64,000 nucleotides of DNA, taken from assembly GCA_025463365.1 (NCBI GenBank), contig JAOBWM010000094.1, positions 40,861 to 104,860 of the forward strand. The letters are read 5' to 3'. Origin of the DNA: Acidimicrobiales bacterium. GTDB taxonomy: Bacteria; Actinomycetota; Acidimicrobiia; Acidimicrobiales; Iamiaceae. The notes under the pieces were generated by a model. The model saw only the letters and a list, made by a program, of their open reading frames with translations, was not told the origin of the DNA and ran no database searches. Below, piece by piece: positions 24,306-32,700 of the stretch. The translations under genes and the position numbers were made by a program. How positions within the stretch are numbered: position 1 is the first letter of the stretch; each line of letters begins with the position of its first letter.

Positions 24306-24350
24306 CCTCTCAAGGTGGCGGCACGGGTTCGAATCCCGTTGGGGGTGCCA
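24306..24350 (+). other. attR: 3' half of a tRNA-Glu(CUC) gene
   Basis: The sequence contains the anticodon loop CTCTCAA, the 3' anticodon stem GGTGG, a variable loop, a T arm with GGGTTCGAATCCC, a 3' acceptor strand and an encoded CCA. The 5' half is missing: bases before 24306 cannot pair with GGTGG, nor do they form D-arm or 5' acceptor sequences. This is the expected remnant when a phage integrates into the 3' part of a tRNA gene, with the intact copy at the other end. Confidence 0.8.
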
Positions 24351-24410
24351 GAAACGACACCTTCGGGCTCGAGGGGGCCGCTTCGACCTGGCGGTGCGGC
24401 TGGCGAGCTC

Positions 24411-24950
24411 CTAGGTGCCGAGGTGGTCGACGGCGAGCTGGAGGGCGGCAGCGATGGTCGATCGGCACACCGCGGTCGGGTCGCCGGCGAACCGGTGGAG
24501 CTCGGGCGTGCAGACGCCGTCGGCCATGGCCACGGCCACCCAGACCGTGCCCGGCTCGACCCCATCCTCGGGATCGGGGCCACCGATCCCCGTGGCCGCG
24601 ATGCCGATGTGGGCATCGAGCAGTCGTGCCACGTTGACGGCAAGGTCGTGGGCCGCACCGGCACTGACCACCGGTCCCGGTCGCACCTGCAAGAGGCCGT
24701 ACTTCACGTCGGACGCGTAGGCCACCACGCCGCCGCGAAACCACTCGCCGGCGCCCTCGACCCGGGCCAGTTCGCTCGCCAACAGTCCCCCGGTGAGCGA
24801 TTCGGCGACCGCGACCCGGGCCCCCGAACTGGTCACCGTCGCACCAAGCCCAGCTGCCAGCCGACGAACGTCCTCGACGGTGGGAGCACCGGCATCCGAC
24901 GGGCCGTGGTCGGTCGCTTCGCCGGCGAGGTGATCAGACCCGTCTGCCAT
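24411..24950 (-). CDS. CinA C-terminal domain protein (NMN amidohydrolase)
   Basis: The 179-residue protein consists of the CinA C-terminal domain. Hallmarks are VAVAESLTGGLLASELARVEGAG (read in parts), YASDVKYGLL, and IAATGIGGPDPEDGVEPGTV. The domain deamidates nicotinamide mononucleotide to nicotinate mononucleotide in pyridine-nucleotide salvage. The N-terminal MoCF-like half of full CinA is absent, as in many stand-alone PncC proteins. ATG 24950 follows GAGGAAA about ten bases upstream, so the longer upstream frame is rejected. It is the first host gene beyond the prophage junction. Confidence 0.85.
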   Translation of the reverse strand: MADGSDHLAGEATDHGPSDAGAPTVEDVRRLAAGLGATVTSSGARVAVAESLTGGLLASELARVEGAGEWFRGGVVAYASDVKYGLLQVRPGPVVSAGAAHDLAVNVARLLDAHIGIAATGIGGPDPEDGVEPGTVWVAVAMADGVCTPELHRFAGDPTAVCRSTIAAALQLAVDHLGT

Positions 24951-25105
24951 GCTCGGCGCCTTTCCTCGGGGGCACCCGGCAGGCACCCGTAGCGGGCCGC
25001 TCATACCCACCGGTGCCGGGACTTGCCCCGATCGCCGAGCACGACTGGACGTGATCGGCGGGCGACGAGTGCGCCAACCGCCCCACGGCGGGTAGTGACG
25101 CATCC

Positions 25106-25240
25106 ATGAGCGACATCGAAACGAGCGCACCAGACCCGGACGACCCGCCGATCCACAGCGACGATCCGGCCGAGGGGCCGGTCACCTCGGACCCCGGAGG
25201 AGACTCCGACCCGGACGCGTCGACGGCTGAGGACCCCTGA
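25106..25240 (+). CDS. Small acidic protein (44 residues), tentative
   Basis: A 44-codon frame reads MSDIETSAPDPDDPPIHSDD and ends ASTAEDP. It is extremely acidic and Pro-rich with no basic residue except His. Only weak ribosome-binding sequence precedes it. Short acidic Asp/Pro-rich ORFs like this are seen in actinobacteria, but it could be a chance frame in GC-rich DNA. Confidence 0.35.
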   Translation: MSDIETSAPDPDDPPIHSDDPAEGPVTSDPGGDSDPDASTAEDP

Positions 25241-25346
25241 CCGTCGCCCACGCTGTGCGCTCGGCTGACTGCTGACCGTGGCGGCGGCTGCCGCACGTTG
25301 GCGAGCCACACCGCTTGAGCATGGGCCGGGCTACACAGTAAGGTTT

Positions 25347-25362
25347 CCGAGTACGTACTCGG
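25347..25362. promoter_or_regulatory. Perfect 16-bp palindrome upstream of the aldolase gene
   Basis: CCGAGTACGTACTCGG is fully symmetric and ends seven bases before the annotated ATG of the aldolase gene. Its location fits an operator at or just downstream of the promoter of the aldolase-aminotransferase operon. A dimeric regulator is the natural reader; which one is unknown. Confidence 0.6.
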
Positions 25363-25369
25363 GTTTGCC

Positions 25370-26059
25370 ATGGGCCCGGCGAGCGCTTGGGGAGCTGCAT
25401 TGCAACTATCCGATGAACGATCAGCGGTCGTGGATGCCGGGCGGCGGCTGGCGGCCCGTGGCCTGGTGATCGGGTCGTCGGGCAACCTCTCCATGCGCCA
25501 CGACGACCTGGTCGTCGTCACTCCCACGGGGCTGGAGATCGGCGACATGAAGCCCGAGGACCTGTCGATCGTCGCCATCGACGGCACCTGGGTCGAAGGG
25601 CAGTACAAGCCCACGTCCGAGGTCCCGCTCCACCTCGCCATCTACCAGGCGACCGGCGCGACCGCGATCGCGCACACGCACGCGGTGACGTCGGCCGCGG
25701 TGTCGTGCACCTGCGACGAGCTGCCGGCGATCCACTACAACTGCCTGCAGCTCGGCGGACCGGTCCGGGTTGCGCCCTACGCCACCTACGGCTCGGTGCA
25801 GCTCGCCGAGAACGTGGTCGAAGCGATGGCCGGAGGTCGCAACGCGGCCTTGATGGCGAACCACGGTTCCATCGCCTACGGCGACACGATGAGCAAGGCG
25901 TGCGATCGCTTGGAGCTGCTCGAGTGGCTGTGCGAGCACTACGCCGCCGCCACCGCCCTCGGCACGCCGCGGGCGCTGACCCCAGCGGAGCTCGACGATG
26001 TGATCGTCGCGTTCCTCACCGACTCCTACGGATCCGGCCCCACGGAAGGCACCTCATGA
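25370..26059 (+). CDS. Class II aldolase/adducin-family protein
   Basis: The 229-residue protein has the fuculose-phosphate-aldolase fold. The substrate loop is IGSSGNLSMRHDD (34-46), the catalytic Glu is likely E84 (PTSEVPLH), and the zinc His are H102 and H104 (AHTHAVTS) with H165 (MANHGS). Such enzymes cleave phosphorylated sugars or hydroxy-carbonyl compounds. The coupled downstream aminotransferase suggests a common pathway using a C3-C4 carbonyl product. ATG 25370 has a weak ribosome binding site; TTG at about 25400 with GGGGAG upstream is an alternative start that would leave the palindrome further upstream. Confidence 0.85.
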   Translation: MGPASAWGAALQLSDERSAVVDAGRRLAARGLVIGSSGNLSMRHDDLVVVTPTGLEIGDMKPEDLSIVAIDGTWVEGQYKPTSEVPLHLAIYQATGATAIAHTHAVTSAAVSCTCDELPAIHYNCLQLGGPVRVAPYATYGSVQLAENVVEAMAGGRNAALMANHGSIAYGDTMSKACDRLELLEWLCEHYAAATALGTPRALTPAELDDVIVAFLTDSYGSGPTEGTS

Positions 26060-27561
26060 CCACCACCACGACCGAGACGATCGCCCCCGGCACCGGCCCC
26101 CAGTTCGGCGCCCCGTACGGCGTCACGTACTGGCCGGACGTCGATGCCATCGCGAAGGCATCCCACGAGTTGGTCACCGGGCCGCGGCCCCGCCTCAGCG
26201 AGGCTCGGCGGGCCGAGGTCGACGCCTGGTTCGACGATCACTGCGCCACGTCCAAGGCCCACAGTGCCGCCGCCATGACCCGGATACCCGGCGGCGTCCA
26301 GCACAACCTGGCCTTCAACAAGCCGTTCCCCATCGAGATCGTGCGCGCCGGCGGGGCCCACCTGTGGGATGCCGACGACAACCGCTACATCGACTTCATC
26401 CAGGCCGGCGGGCCGACCGTGCTCGGGAGCAACTACGAGCCGGTGCGCGAGAAGGTGATCGAGCTGCTCCACGACTGTGGCCCGGTCACCGGCCTGTTCC
26501 ACGACTACGAGTACAAGCTGGCGAGCATCATCCACGACTTCATGCCGAGCATCGACATGTTCCGCATGCTCGGCAGCGGCACCGAGGCGGCGATGGCCGC
26601 GCTCCGAGCTGCTCGCGCCTTCACCGGGAACGCCCAGATCATCAAGGTCGGCGGCCACTACCACGGCTGGTCGGACCCGCTCGTCTACGGCCTGCGCCTC
26701 CCGGGCACGGCCAACCTCGATGCGGCCGGCATCGCCCCTGGGGCGCTCGCCGACATCGCCGAGGTGTGGCCTGACGATCTCGAGGCCATGCGCGCCACGC
26801 TCGAGGCCAACAAGGAGAAGGGCGGCACGGCGGCGGTCATCGTCGAGCCCTTCGGCGGCGAGAGCGGCGTGACGCCGGTGCGTCTCGACTACAACCACCA
26901 CGTCCGCGAGCTGTGCGACGAGTACGGCGCGCTGTTCATCTTCGACGAGGTCGTCACCGGGTTCCGGACGGGACCGGGCGGCGCCCAGGGATTCCTCGGC
27001 GTCAAGCCCGACCTCACGGTCTTCGGCAAGTGCGTCGGCGGTGGCTTCCCTGCGGCCGGCGGCGTGGGCGGCCGCGCCGACGTGATGAGCGTCTTCGGCG
27101 CCGGTATCGGAGCGCCCGGCGGCGTGCGCGCCCTGGTGGGCGGCACCTTGTCGGCCAACCCCCTCACGTGCTGCGCCGGCTACTGGACCCTCGTGGAGAT
27201 CGAGCGGACCCAAGCCGCAGTGGTGGCGGGACGCGCCGCGGACCGGCTCCGCGTCGGCCTCGAGACCCTGATCGCCAAGCACGAGCTGCCGTTCGTCACC
27301 TACAACCTCGGCTCGATCGTGCACCTCCACACCTCGGGCATCCTCCAGCTCGACCTCCGCGAGCCGGCGAGCTTCGCCGAGGTCGGTCCCCGCAAGGAAT
27401 CGTTGGAGGAGTTCGGCGCGGCCTTCACCGCCGAGGGCCTCGTGACGCTCGCCGGGAGCCGGCTCTACACGTCACTCGCCGACACCGACGAGGTGGTCGA
27501 CGATGCCCTCGCCCGATTCGATCGGGCGTTCGAGGGTGTCGTCCTCGAACCGATCAGCTAG
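26056..27561 (+). CDS. Class III aminotransferase, glutamate-1-semialdehyde-aminomutase-like
   Basis: The 501-residue PLP enzyme has GSGTEA at 173-178, HYHGW at 201-205, the PLP Asp in FIFDEVVTG (294-302) and the Schiff-base Lys K325 in VFGKCVGGG. Overall it resembles HemL-type aminomutases/transaminases, but it has an N-terminal extension of about 70 residues and sits away from haem genes, so a transaminase of a small aldehyde or keto compound is more likely than tetrapyrrole synthesis. It overlaps the aldolase by ATGA with GGAAGG upstream, so the two are translationally coupled. Confidence 0.85.
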   Translation: MTTTTTETIAPGTGPQFGAPYGVTYWPDVDAIAKASHELVTGPRPRLSEARRAEVDAWFDDHCATSKAHSAAAMTRIPGGVQHNLAFNKPFPIEIVRAGGAHLWDADDNRYIDFIQAGGPTVLGSNYEPVREKVIELLHDCGPVTGLFHDYEYKLASIIHDFMPSIDMFRMLGSGTEAAMAALRAARAFTGNAQIIKVGGHYHGWSDPLVYGLRLPGTANLDAAGIAPGALADIAEVWPDDLEAMRATLEANKEKGGTAAVIVEPFGGESGVTPVRLDYNHHVRELCDEYGALFIFDEVVTGFRTGPGGAQGFLGVKPDLTVFGKCVGGGFPAAGGVGGRADVMSVFGAGIGAPGGVRALVGGTLSANPLTCCAGYWTLVEIERTQAAVVAGRAADRLRVGLETLIAKHELPFVTYNLGSIVHLHTSGILQLDLREPASFAEVGPRKESLEEFGAAFTAEGLVTLAGSRLYTSLADTDEVVDDALARFDRAFEGVVLEPIS

Positions 27562-27570
27562 CCGGCAGGT

Positions 27571-27885
27571 CTATCCGGGCGTTCGCTCATCCGAGCGTTC
27601 GCTGCGCAGCGCGTAGGTGTCGTGGCGATCGCCCCGCTCGTCGCGGGTGAGGTGCAGGCAGTCGCCCAGGTCGCCGGCGTCGATGTGATCGAGGTCTTCC
27701 CTCCACCCGAGGCACGCGGCGGCATCCACCATGGCGCTGCGGGCCGCGACGCCGCCCCGCAGCGACACCCCGGCCACCGCCAGGATCGACGAGGTGCCGA
27801 CGTCGGGCTCCCAGTGGAGGCGGCCATCGACATCGCGGGTTGCCCGTACGTCGAGCTTGTTGACCTTGCGCGCGCTGTGAACCAT
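27571..27885 (-). CDS. Hypothetical protein (104 residues)
   Basis: Start ATG 27885 has AGGGG five bases upstream; the stop lies nine bases from the convergent aminotransferase stop. The protein reads MVHSARKVNKLDVRATRDVD with a short beta-rich core and a CLGW/CLHLTRDE region. No domain is recognised. The upstream interval 27886-28235 holds no other gene I can support; it contains a TTGACA at 27980-27985, a doubled cggcacccga unit and a hairpin. Confidence 0.55.
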   Translation of the reverse strand: MVHSARKVNKLDVRATRDVDGRLHWEPDVGTSSILAVAGVSLRGGVAARSAMVDAAACLGWREDLDHIDAGDLGDCLHLTRDERGDRHDTYALRSERSDERTPG

Positions 27886-28105
27886 GACTGCCCCTACGAA
27901 CCCGATGCTGAGCCCGGCGGGATCGCCGCGACTCGACCACGGACCTACCCACTTCGGGTGACCTGAGTCAACCGTGCTGTTGACACGGATTCCTTCGACG
28001 ATCAGGCGGATCCGGCGACCACCGTTCGACGTCGTGGCGGCACCCGACGGCACCCGACGGCACGGCCGCCTGACCGGCTGACGTGGTGACGCCCTCAACA
28101 AGGAG

Positions 28106-28126
28106 CGTTCCGTGCCGAACGGAACG
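28106..28126. promoter_or_regulatory. 8-bp hairpin upstream of the EAL gene
   Basis: CGTTCCGT (28106-28113) pairs perfectly with ACGGAACG (28119-28126) around a 5-base loop, about 110 bases before the EAL-domain start. It follows a decoy ribosome-binding sequence (AAGGAG). It may be a leader structure or an inverted-repeat operator. Confidence 0.4.
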
Positions 28127-28235
28127 GGCGGGCTGACGACGGGTGCCACCGATGAGGGGCACGCGTTCATGGTTCGCACATGGCCGAGCCGCCAGGCTCT
28201 GGCTTACCGCCGCACTCCACGTTGGACCCCCTGCC

Positions 28236-29006
28236 ATGAGCGTCACCGAACTCCTCGATCTCCAAACGCTCGTCATGGACGGGCTGCCCGGGTACTTCTG
28301 CCTGCACTACCAGCCCGAGTTCGACCTCGAGACGGACGAGCTGACGGGCTGCGAGGCCCTCGTGAGGTGGTGGCACCCCGACTTCGGGATGCTCCAACCC
28401 GGAGCGTCGCTCCACGACACCAAGTGGGCGGCCCGACTCGAAGGGCTCGAGGAGTGGACCTTTCGAGCCGCGTTCGCGCAAAGCGCGGCATGGGACGCTG
28501 AAGGGCGCTCGATCAAGGTGGCGGTCAACGTGAGCCGAGGACGTCTGGCCGCTCCCGGCTTCCTCGATCAGCTCCACGAGATCATCGAGGCGACCGGTGC
28601 GAACCCAGAGCACCTCGGCGTCGACGTGCCGCTATCGGCCTTCACCCGCGAGCCGGTGACCACGGCCGACAACGCAGTCGCACTCGCCGATCTCGGCATC
28701 GCCGTCATCGCCGACGGCGTGCTGGGCGATACCGCCGGGCCGGCGCTGGCCCGGACGCCGGTGTCGGTCCTCAAGATCCCGCTGAACACGGCCCGGCGTC
28801 AACGGCTCGGCTTCCATCCGCTGGTGGCCTCGGCGCTCGCCCTCGCCCACGGGCTCGAGATCATCGGGGTCGCCAAGGCGGCCGAGACGACCGAGGACGT
28901 CCAGGTCCTGCAGGCCATGGGCTTCGACCGTGCCTTCGGCATCGCGTTCAGCCCGGCGGTGAGCGCCCACCGGCTCGACCAACTGCTGAGCGAAGCGACC
29001 AGCTGA
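28236..29006 (+). CDS. EAL-domain protein, probably catalytically inactive
   Basis: A 256-residue protein made of one EAL domain with no sensor part. The signature CEALVRWWHP (39-48) is kept, as are the Asn in VAVNVS (98) and the Lys in LKIPL (180). The ELTES-type Glu is replaced (LGVDVPLS), the DDFGTG metal-binding Asp pair is replaced by ADGVLGD, and the late AEGVE motif reads GVAKAAE. It is therefore unlikely to hydrolyse cyclic di-GMP and may act as a c-di-GMP receptor or scaffold. Its neighbour is a polysaccharide-priming transferase, a process often controlled by c-di-GMP. Confidence 0.8.
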   Translation: MSVTELLDLQTLVMDGLPGYFCLHYQPEFDLETDELTGCEALVRWWHPDFGMLQPGASLHDTKWAARLEGLEEWTFRAAFAQSAAWDAEGRSIKVAVNVSRGRLAAPGFLDQLHEIIEATGANPEHLGVDVPLSAFTREPVTTADNAVALADLGIAVIADGVLGDTAGPALARTPVSVLKIPLNTARRQRLGFHPLVASALALAHGLEIIGVAKAAETTEDVQVLQAMGFDRAFGIAFSPAVSAHRLDQLLSEATS

Positions 29007-29113
29007 CCCCTCCCCGAGCGGGTCCCGTCGATCGCGACGCCCTCCGGTAGGTTTCCGGAGCGCCGACCGCGACCCGGACGCGACGGCCACGGACGAGATC
29101 AAGGGGTGTTGCG

Positions 29114-29767
29114 GTGCGGATCCAGCCAGCTCGCGCCAAGCGACTGATCGACGTCGCCGGGGCGTCGGTTGGCTTGGTCGTCGGCGCGATCCCGATGGCG
29201 ATCGTCGCGCTGGTGATCCGCGTCCGCCTCGGGAAGCCGGTGCTGTTCCGCCAGCCCCGGCCGGGCCTGCACGGTCAGGTGTTCACCCTCGTCAAGTTCC
29301 GCACGATGCGAGACGGCCCCGGGCCCGACGCCGAACGACTGACGAAGCTCGGCCGCGCCCTGCGGTCGACGAGCCTCGACGAGCTGCCCGAGCTGTGGAA
29401 CGTGCTCCGGGGCGACCTGTCGCTCGTCGGGCCGCGGCCATTGCTCGTGGACTACCTCGATCGCTACGACGAGATCCAGGCACGCCGCCACGAGGTCCGT
29501 CCCGGCCTGACCGGGCTGGCCCAGGTGTCGGGCCGCAACCTGCTCTCGTGGGAGGAGCGCTTCGCCCTCGACGTCGCCTACGTCGACACCTGGACCATCC
29601 GGGGCGACCTCGTGATCATCGCCCGCACGCTCTCTCGGGTCGTGCGGCGCCAAGGCGTGTCCGCCGAAGGCCACGCGACCATGGCCGACTTCATGGGGAG
29701 CGGGCCCACCACCGACGAGGGCGACCGCCCCGGCCGGCCGCCCTCGCGGCCGACCCCGCCAAGCTGA
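29114..29767 (+). CDS. Priming sugar-phosphate transferase (bacterial sugar transferase family)
   Basis: A 217-residue monotopic phosphoglycosyltransferase: N-terminal hydrophobic re-entrant segment (about 12-36), KFRTMRDG, DELPELWNVLRGDLSLVGPRP (read in parts) and RPGLTGLAQVSGRN. These enzymes transfer a sugar phosphate to undecaprenyl phosphate to start a surface glycan. The GTG at 29114 follows AAGGGG. The C-terminus carries an extra acidic Pro-rich tail. It converges on giant protein A and could prime the glycan extended by the glycosyltransferases at 34702-37117. Confidence 0.88.
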   Translation: MRIQPARAKRLIDVAGASVGLVVGAIPMAIVALVIRVRLGKPVLFRQPRPGLHGQVFTLVKFRTMRDGPGPDAERLTKLGRALRSTSLDELPELWNVLRGDLSLVGPRPLLVDYLDRYDEIQARRHEVRPGLTGLAQVSGRNLLSWEERFALDVAYVDTWTIRGDLVIIARTLSRVVRRQGVSAEGHATMADFMGSGPTTDEGDRPGRPPSRPTPPS

Positions 29768-29770
29768 TCG

Positions 29771-32700
29771 CTACCGGGCGACCAAGCTCGCGTTGACCAC
29801 GGTGGTCCCGCCCACTGTGACGGCAACGGGATCGGCTGTGCCCTGGCTGGCCCGGTCGAGGTTCCATTCGTTGAACCACAGCGACGCCGTGACATCTCGG
29901 AACCAGACCTGGTAGCTGCCCGCCGGCCGGCTCGTGAAGGTGTAGACGCCGTTCCCGTCAGTGGTGGCCGCCGTCGATCCCGCGGTCTGGCCGTCGATGT
30001 ACAGCCGGACCTGGATGCCGGCGATCGGGGTGATCCCGTCGAGTTGCGTGACCGTGCCGGTGACGGTTCCGACCTGGGTGTTGGCTGCCGGGGGCGGCGG
30101 GGTGAGCTGGGCGTCGGCGACCACGGACGTGTTGGTCAGGGTGAGGGCGGCGGCCGAGGCCAGGTCGGGGGCGTTGTCGTAGTACTCCGAGACGAAGGTG
30201 CCACTGGTCATCACCCGGTACCAGAGCTTGTAGCTACCTGGCGCCAACCCGGAGAACGTGTAGTTGCCGTTGGGGTCGGTGGTGGCGGCCGTGGAGGTCG
30301 TGTAGGGCTCCTTGTACAGCCGGACCTGGATGCCGGCGATCGGTGCGTTGCCCACCTGGCTCGAGCGCACGGTGCCGCTGATCGTCCCGGAGTCCGGGGG
30401 CGGCGGTGGCGCGACGGGCGCCAGGTCCTCGTTCATCAGCCGCTGCTGGCCGACCGTCATGGTGATGGACGTGGCGTTGGCCTGGCTCGTCTGCTCGTCG
30501 GACCACTCCGACACGTAGCCGGTCTGGCTGATGTCACGGAACCAGAGCTGATAGGTGCCGGCGGAGAGCAGCTCGAACTTGTACTGGCCACCCGTGGCCG
30601 TGGTGGTGGCGGACGAACCTGCGCTGCCGATCTTGTAGAGCCGCACCTGGAGGCCGTCGAGGGTGGCGTTGCCGGGTGCCGTCGAGCGCACCGTGCCCTG
30701 GATCCGGCCGCCGGGCACCAGCGCGGCGTCGACGGTGCGGGAGCTCGCCGCTGACGTCAGCACCACGTTCGTCGCCGTGGTGCGCGTCGGGGCGTTCTCG
30801 TAGTACTCGGAGATGAAGTTGTTCGCCGGGTCGACGAAGCGCACCGCGTAGGTGCCGAACGGGACGGCGCCTTGGGTCGGGAACTGTGCGGCGAGGTCGT
30901 ACACCCCGGACCCGTTGGTGACCGCGGTGGCGACCAGGACCGGGTTGTTGACATCGGAGTTGTCGAGCACCCGGACCTCGATGCCCGGCAGGGGCGCCGA
31001 CGTGACCTGGCTGGTCACCGTGCCCACCAAGGCGGACACCCCCACGAAGATCCGCACGGTGACGGTGCTGGAGCTCAGCGAGTTCGTGTCGGTGACGTGG
31101 AACGTGAAGCTGTCGACGCCCTGATAGCCGCCGTCGGGCGTGTACTGGCGGCTGGACCCGCTACCCGAGAGCTGGCCGTGCGTCGGAGCGGCATCGATGG
31201 TGTAGCTGAGCGCGTCCGCGTCGGCGTCCGAGCCCGTGAGGTTGAAGTTGAACGTCTGGTCGATGTCGGCGGGGATGTCCTGCGGGTTGGCCACGGGCCG
31301 GTGGTTGATCGACGTCGCATCGGTGGCGGTGTTGTTGGCCACGGTGCTCGAGAGCTCGTAGAGGTTCGAGATGACCGCTGAGTTCGAGATGGGCGAACCG
31401 GCCCCCTCGGTGACGTCGACGGTGATGGTGAGCGCGCCGGTGAACGGCTTGGGGACGGTGCTGGCGCGGGTGCATGTGATCGTGGTCGACACGCCGGGCG
31501 TGCCGGTGCACGAGAAGCCACTGGTTCCCGCGGCGAACGACCGGTAGGTCATCCCGGCGGGCAGCGTGTCCACGATCGTCGTCGTGCCCGAGGCGATCGA
31601 GTTCGACGTGTTGGCCACGGTGAGCGTGTAGGTGCCCGACCCGGTCCCGGGGTTGAAGCGACCGGTGTGGGTCTTGGTGAGCGACAGGTCGGGGTTGCGG
31701 ATCGTGATGCCGACGGTGCCGGAGCCGGCGAAGAGCTGCCCGGCATCGGCGACGGTGAAGCCGAAGGAGTCGGCTCCTCCGACGCCGTTGTTGGCGGTGC
31801 CCGCGCTCGACGTGTAGCTGCGGGCACAGGCCGTCCCGGTGAGCGTGCCCTTGGTGGGCGACGGGTTGGGTGCGGTGCAGGTGAGCGGGTTGTCGCCATC
31901 GGGGTCGGTCCCGCCGAGCGTGATGGCGGTGGGGTCACCGGCGTCGACGCTGACCGACTGGCCGGTCGCGGTGGCCGAGCGGTTCACGATGGCGAGCGAC
32001 ACCGTGTAGGTCGCGCTCACGCCGTTGTGGTCATCGAGCACCCGGTAGGTGAAGGAGTCCGAGTTGTACTGGTTCGCACTCGCCGTATAGGTCACCGAGC
32101 AGGACGGGAAGCCGGTGATCACGCCCTTGGCCGGCCCGGTCACCTGCTCACAGGTGCGGGCGTCGCTGTCGGTGGCATCGGTGTTGGCCAGCGAGATCGC
32201 CAGCCCGGTGCCCTTCGTCGCGTTGAGGGGGCCTTGAGCGGCACCGACGGGTGGCGTGTTGACCCTGCAATCGGGACCCTGGATGACCGCGGAGGTGACC
32301 CGGCTCGGATCGGCCGCGTTGAGGCCACCGTTGTCGGTGACCTGGGTGCGGATGCGACAGCTCGCGCCGGCCGACTTCGCGGTCGTGTTGATGCTTCGGG
32401 TCTTCTGCGCCGTCGTGAGCAGCGGCTGGCCGTTCGTCGAACCTTCGGCGTAGTTCCAAGCCTCGACGGTGCCGTCGTTGCCGTCGTCCCAGCCGATGAT
32501 CTGGCCGTCGGCCGAGATGACCGGGTAGTTCACCGTCGCCCCGGTGTTGGGGCGCAGCACGCCGCCCACGGTGTTGCCGCCGCCGGTGAAGGTGGGGGTG
32601 TCGAACGTGGGGGCCGTCTGGCCGTCGTTGTTGTAGTACGACCCGATGTACTGCCAACCGCCGCCGGTCGTGCAGTTGGCGATGTTGCCTCGTTGGGCCT

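Larger units (their letters stand above)
1..24350. mobile_element. Prophage, right-hand part (left end outside window)
   Basis: Head and packaging genes (major capsid, portal, TerL, TerS), a ParB-like protein, HNH nucleases, a CI/ImmA-type immunity region and dozens of small overlapping unknown genes lie together, almost all on the minus strand. The right limit is a 3' half of tRNA-Glu at 24306-24350, after which ordinary host genes begin. No integrase, tail or lysis gene is visible, so the element must extend left of base 1. The orientation of the tRNA fragment predicts the intact tRNA-Glu and the other attachment site at that far left end. Whether the phage is active cannot be judged, but no head or packaging gene in view is broken. 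Confidence 0.9.

Noticed and set aside
24270..24350. Complete functional tRNA-Glu
   Set aside because: The bases upstream of 24306 do not form the 5' anticodon strand, D arm or acceptor strand; only the 3' half is present.
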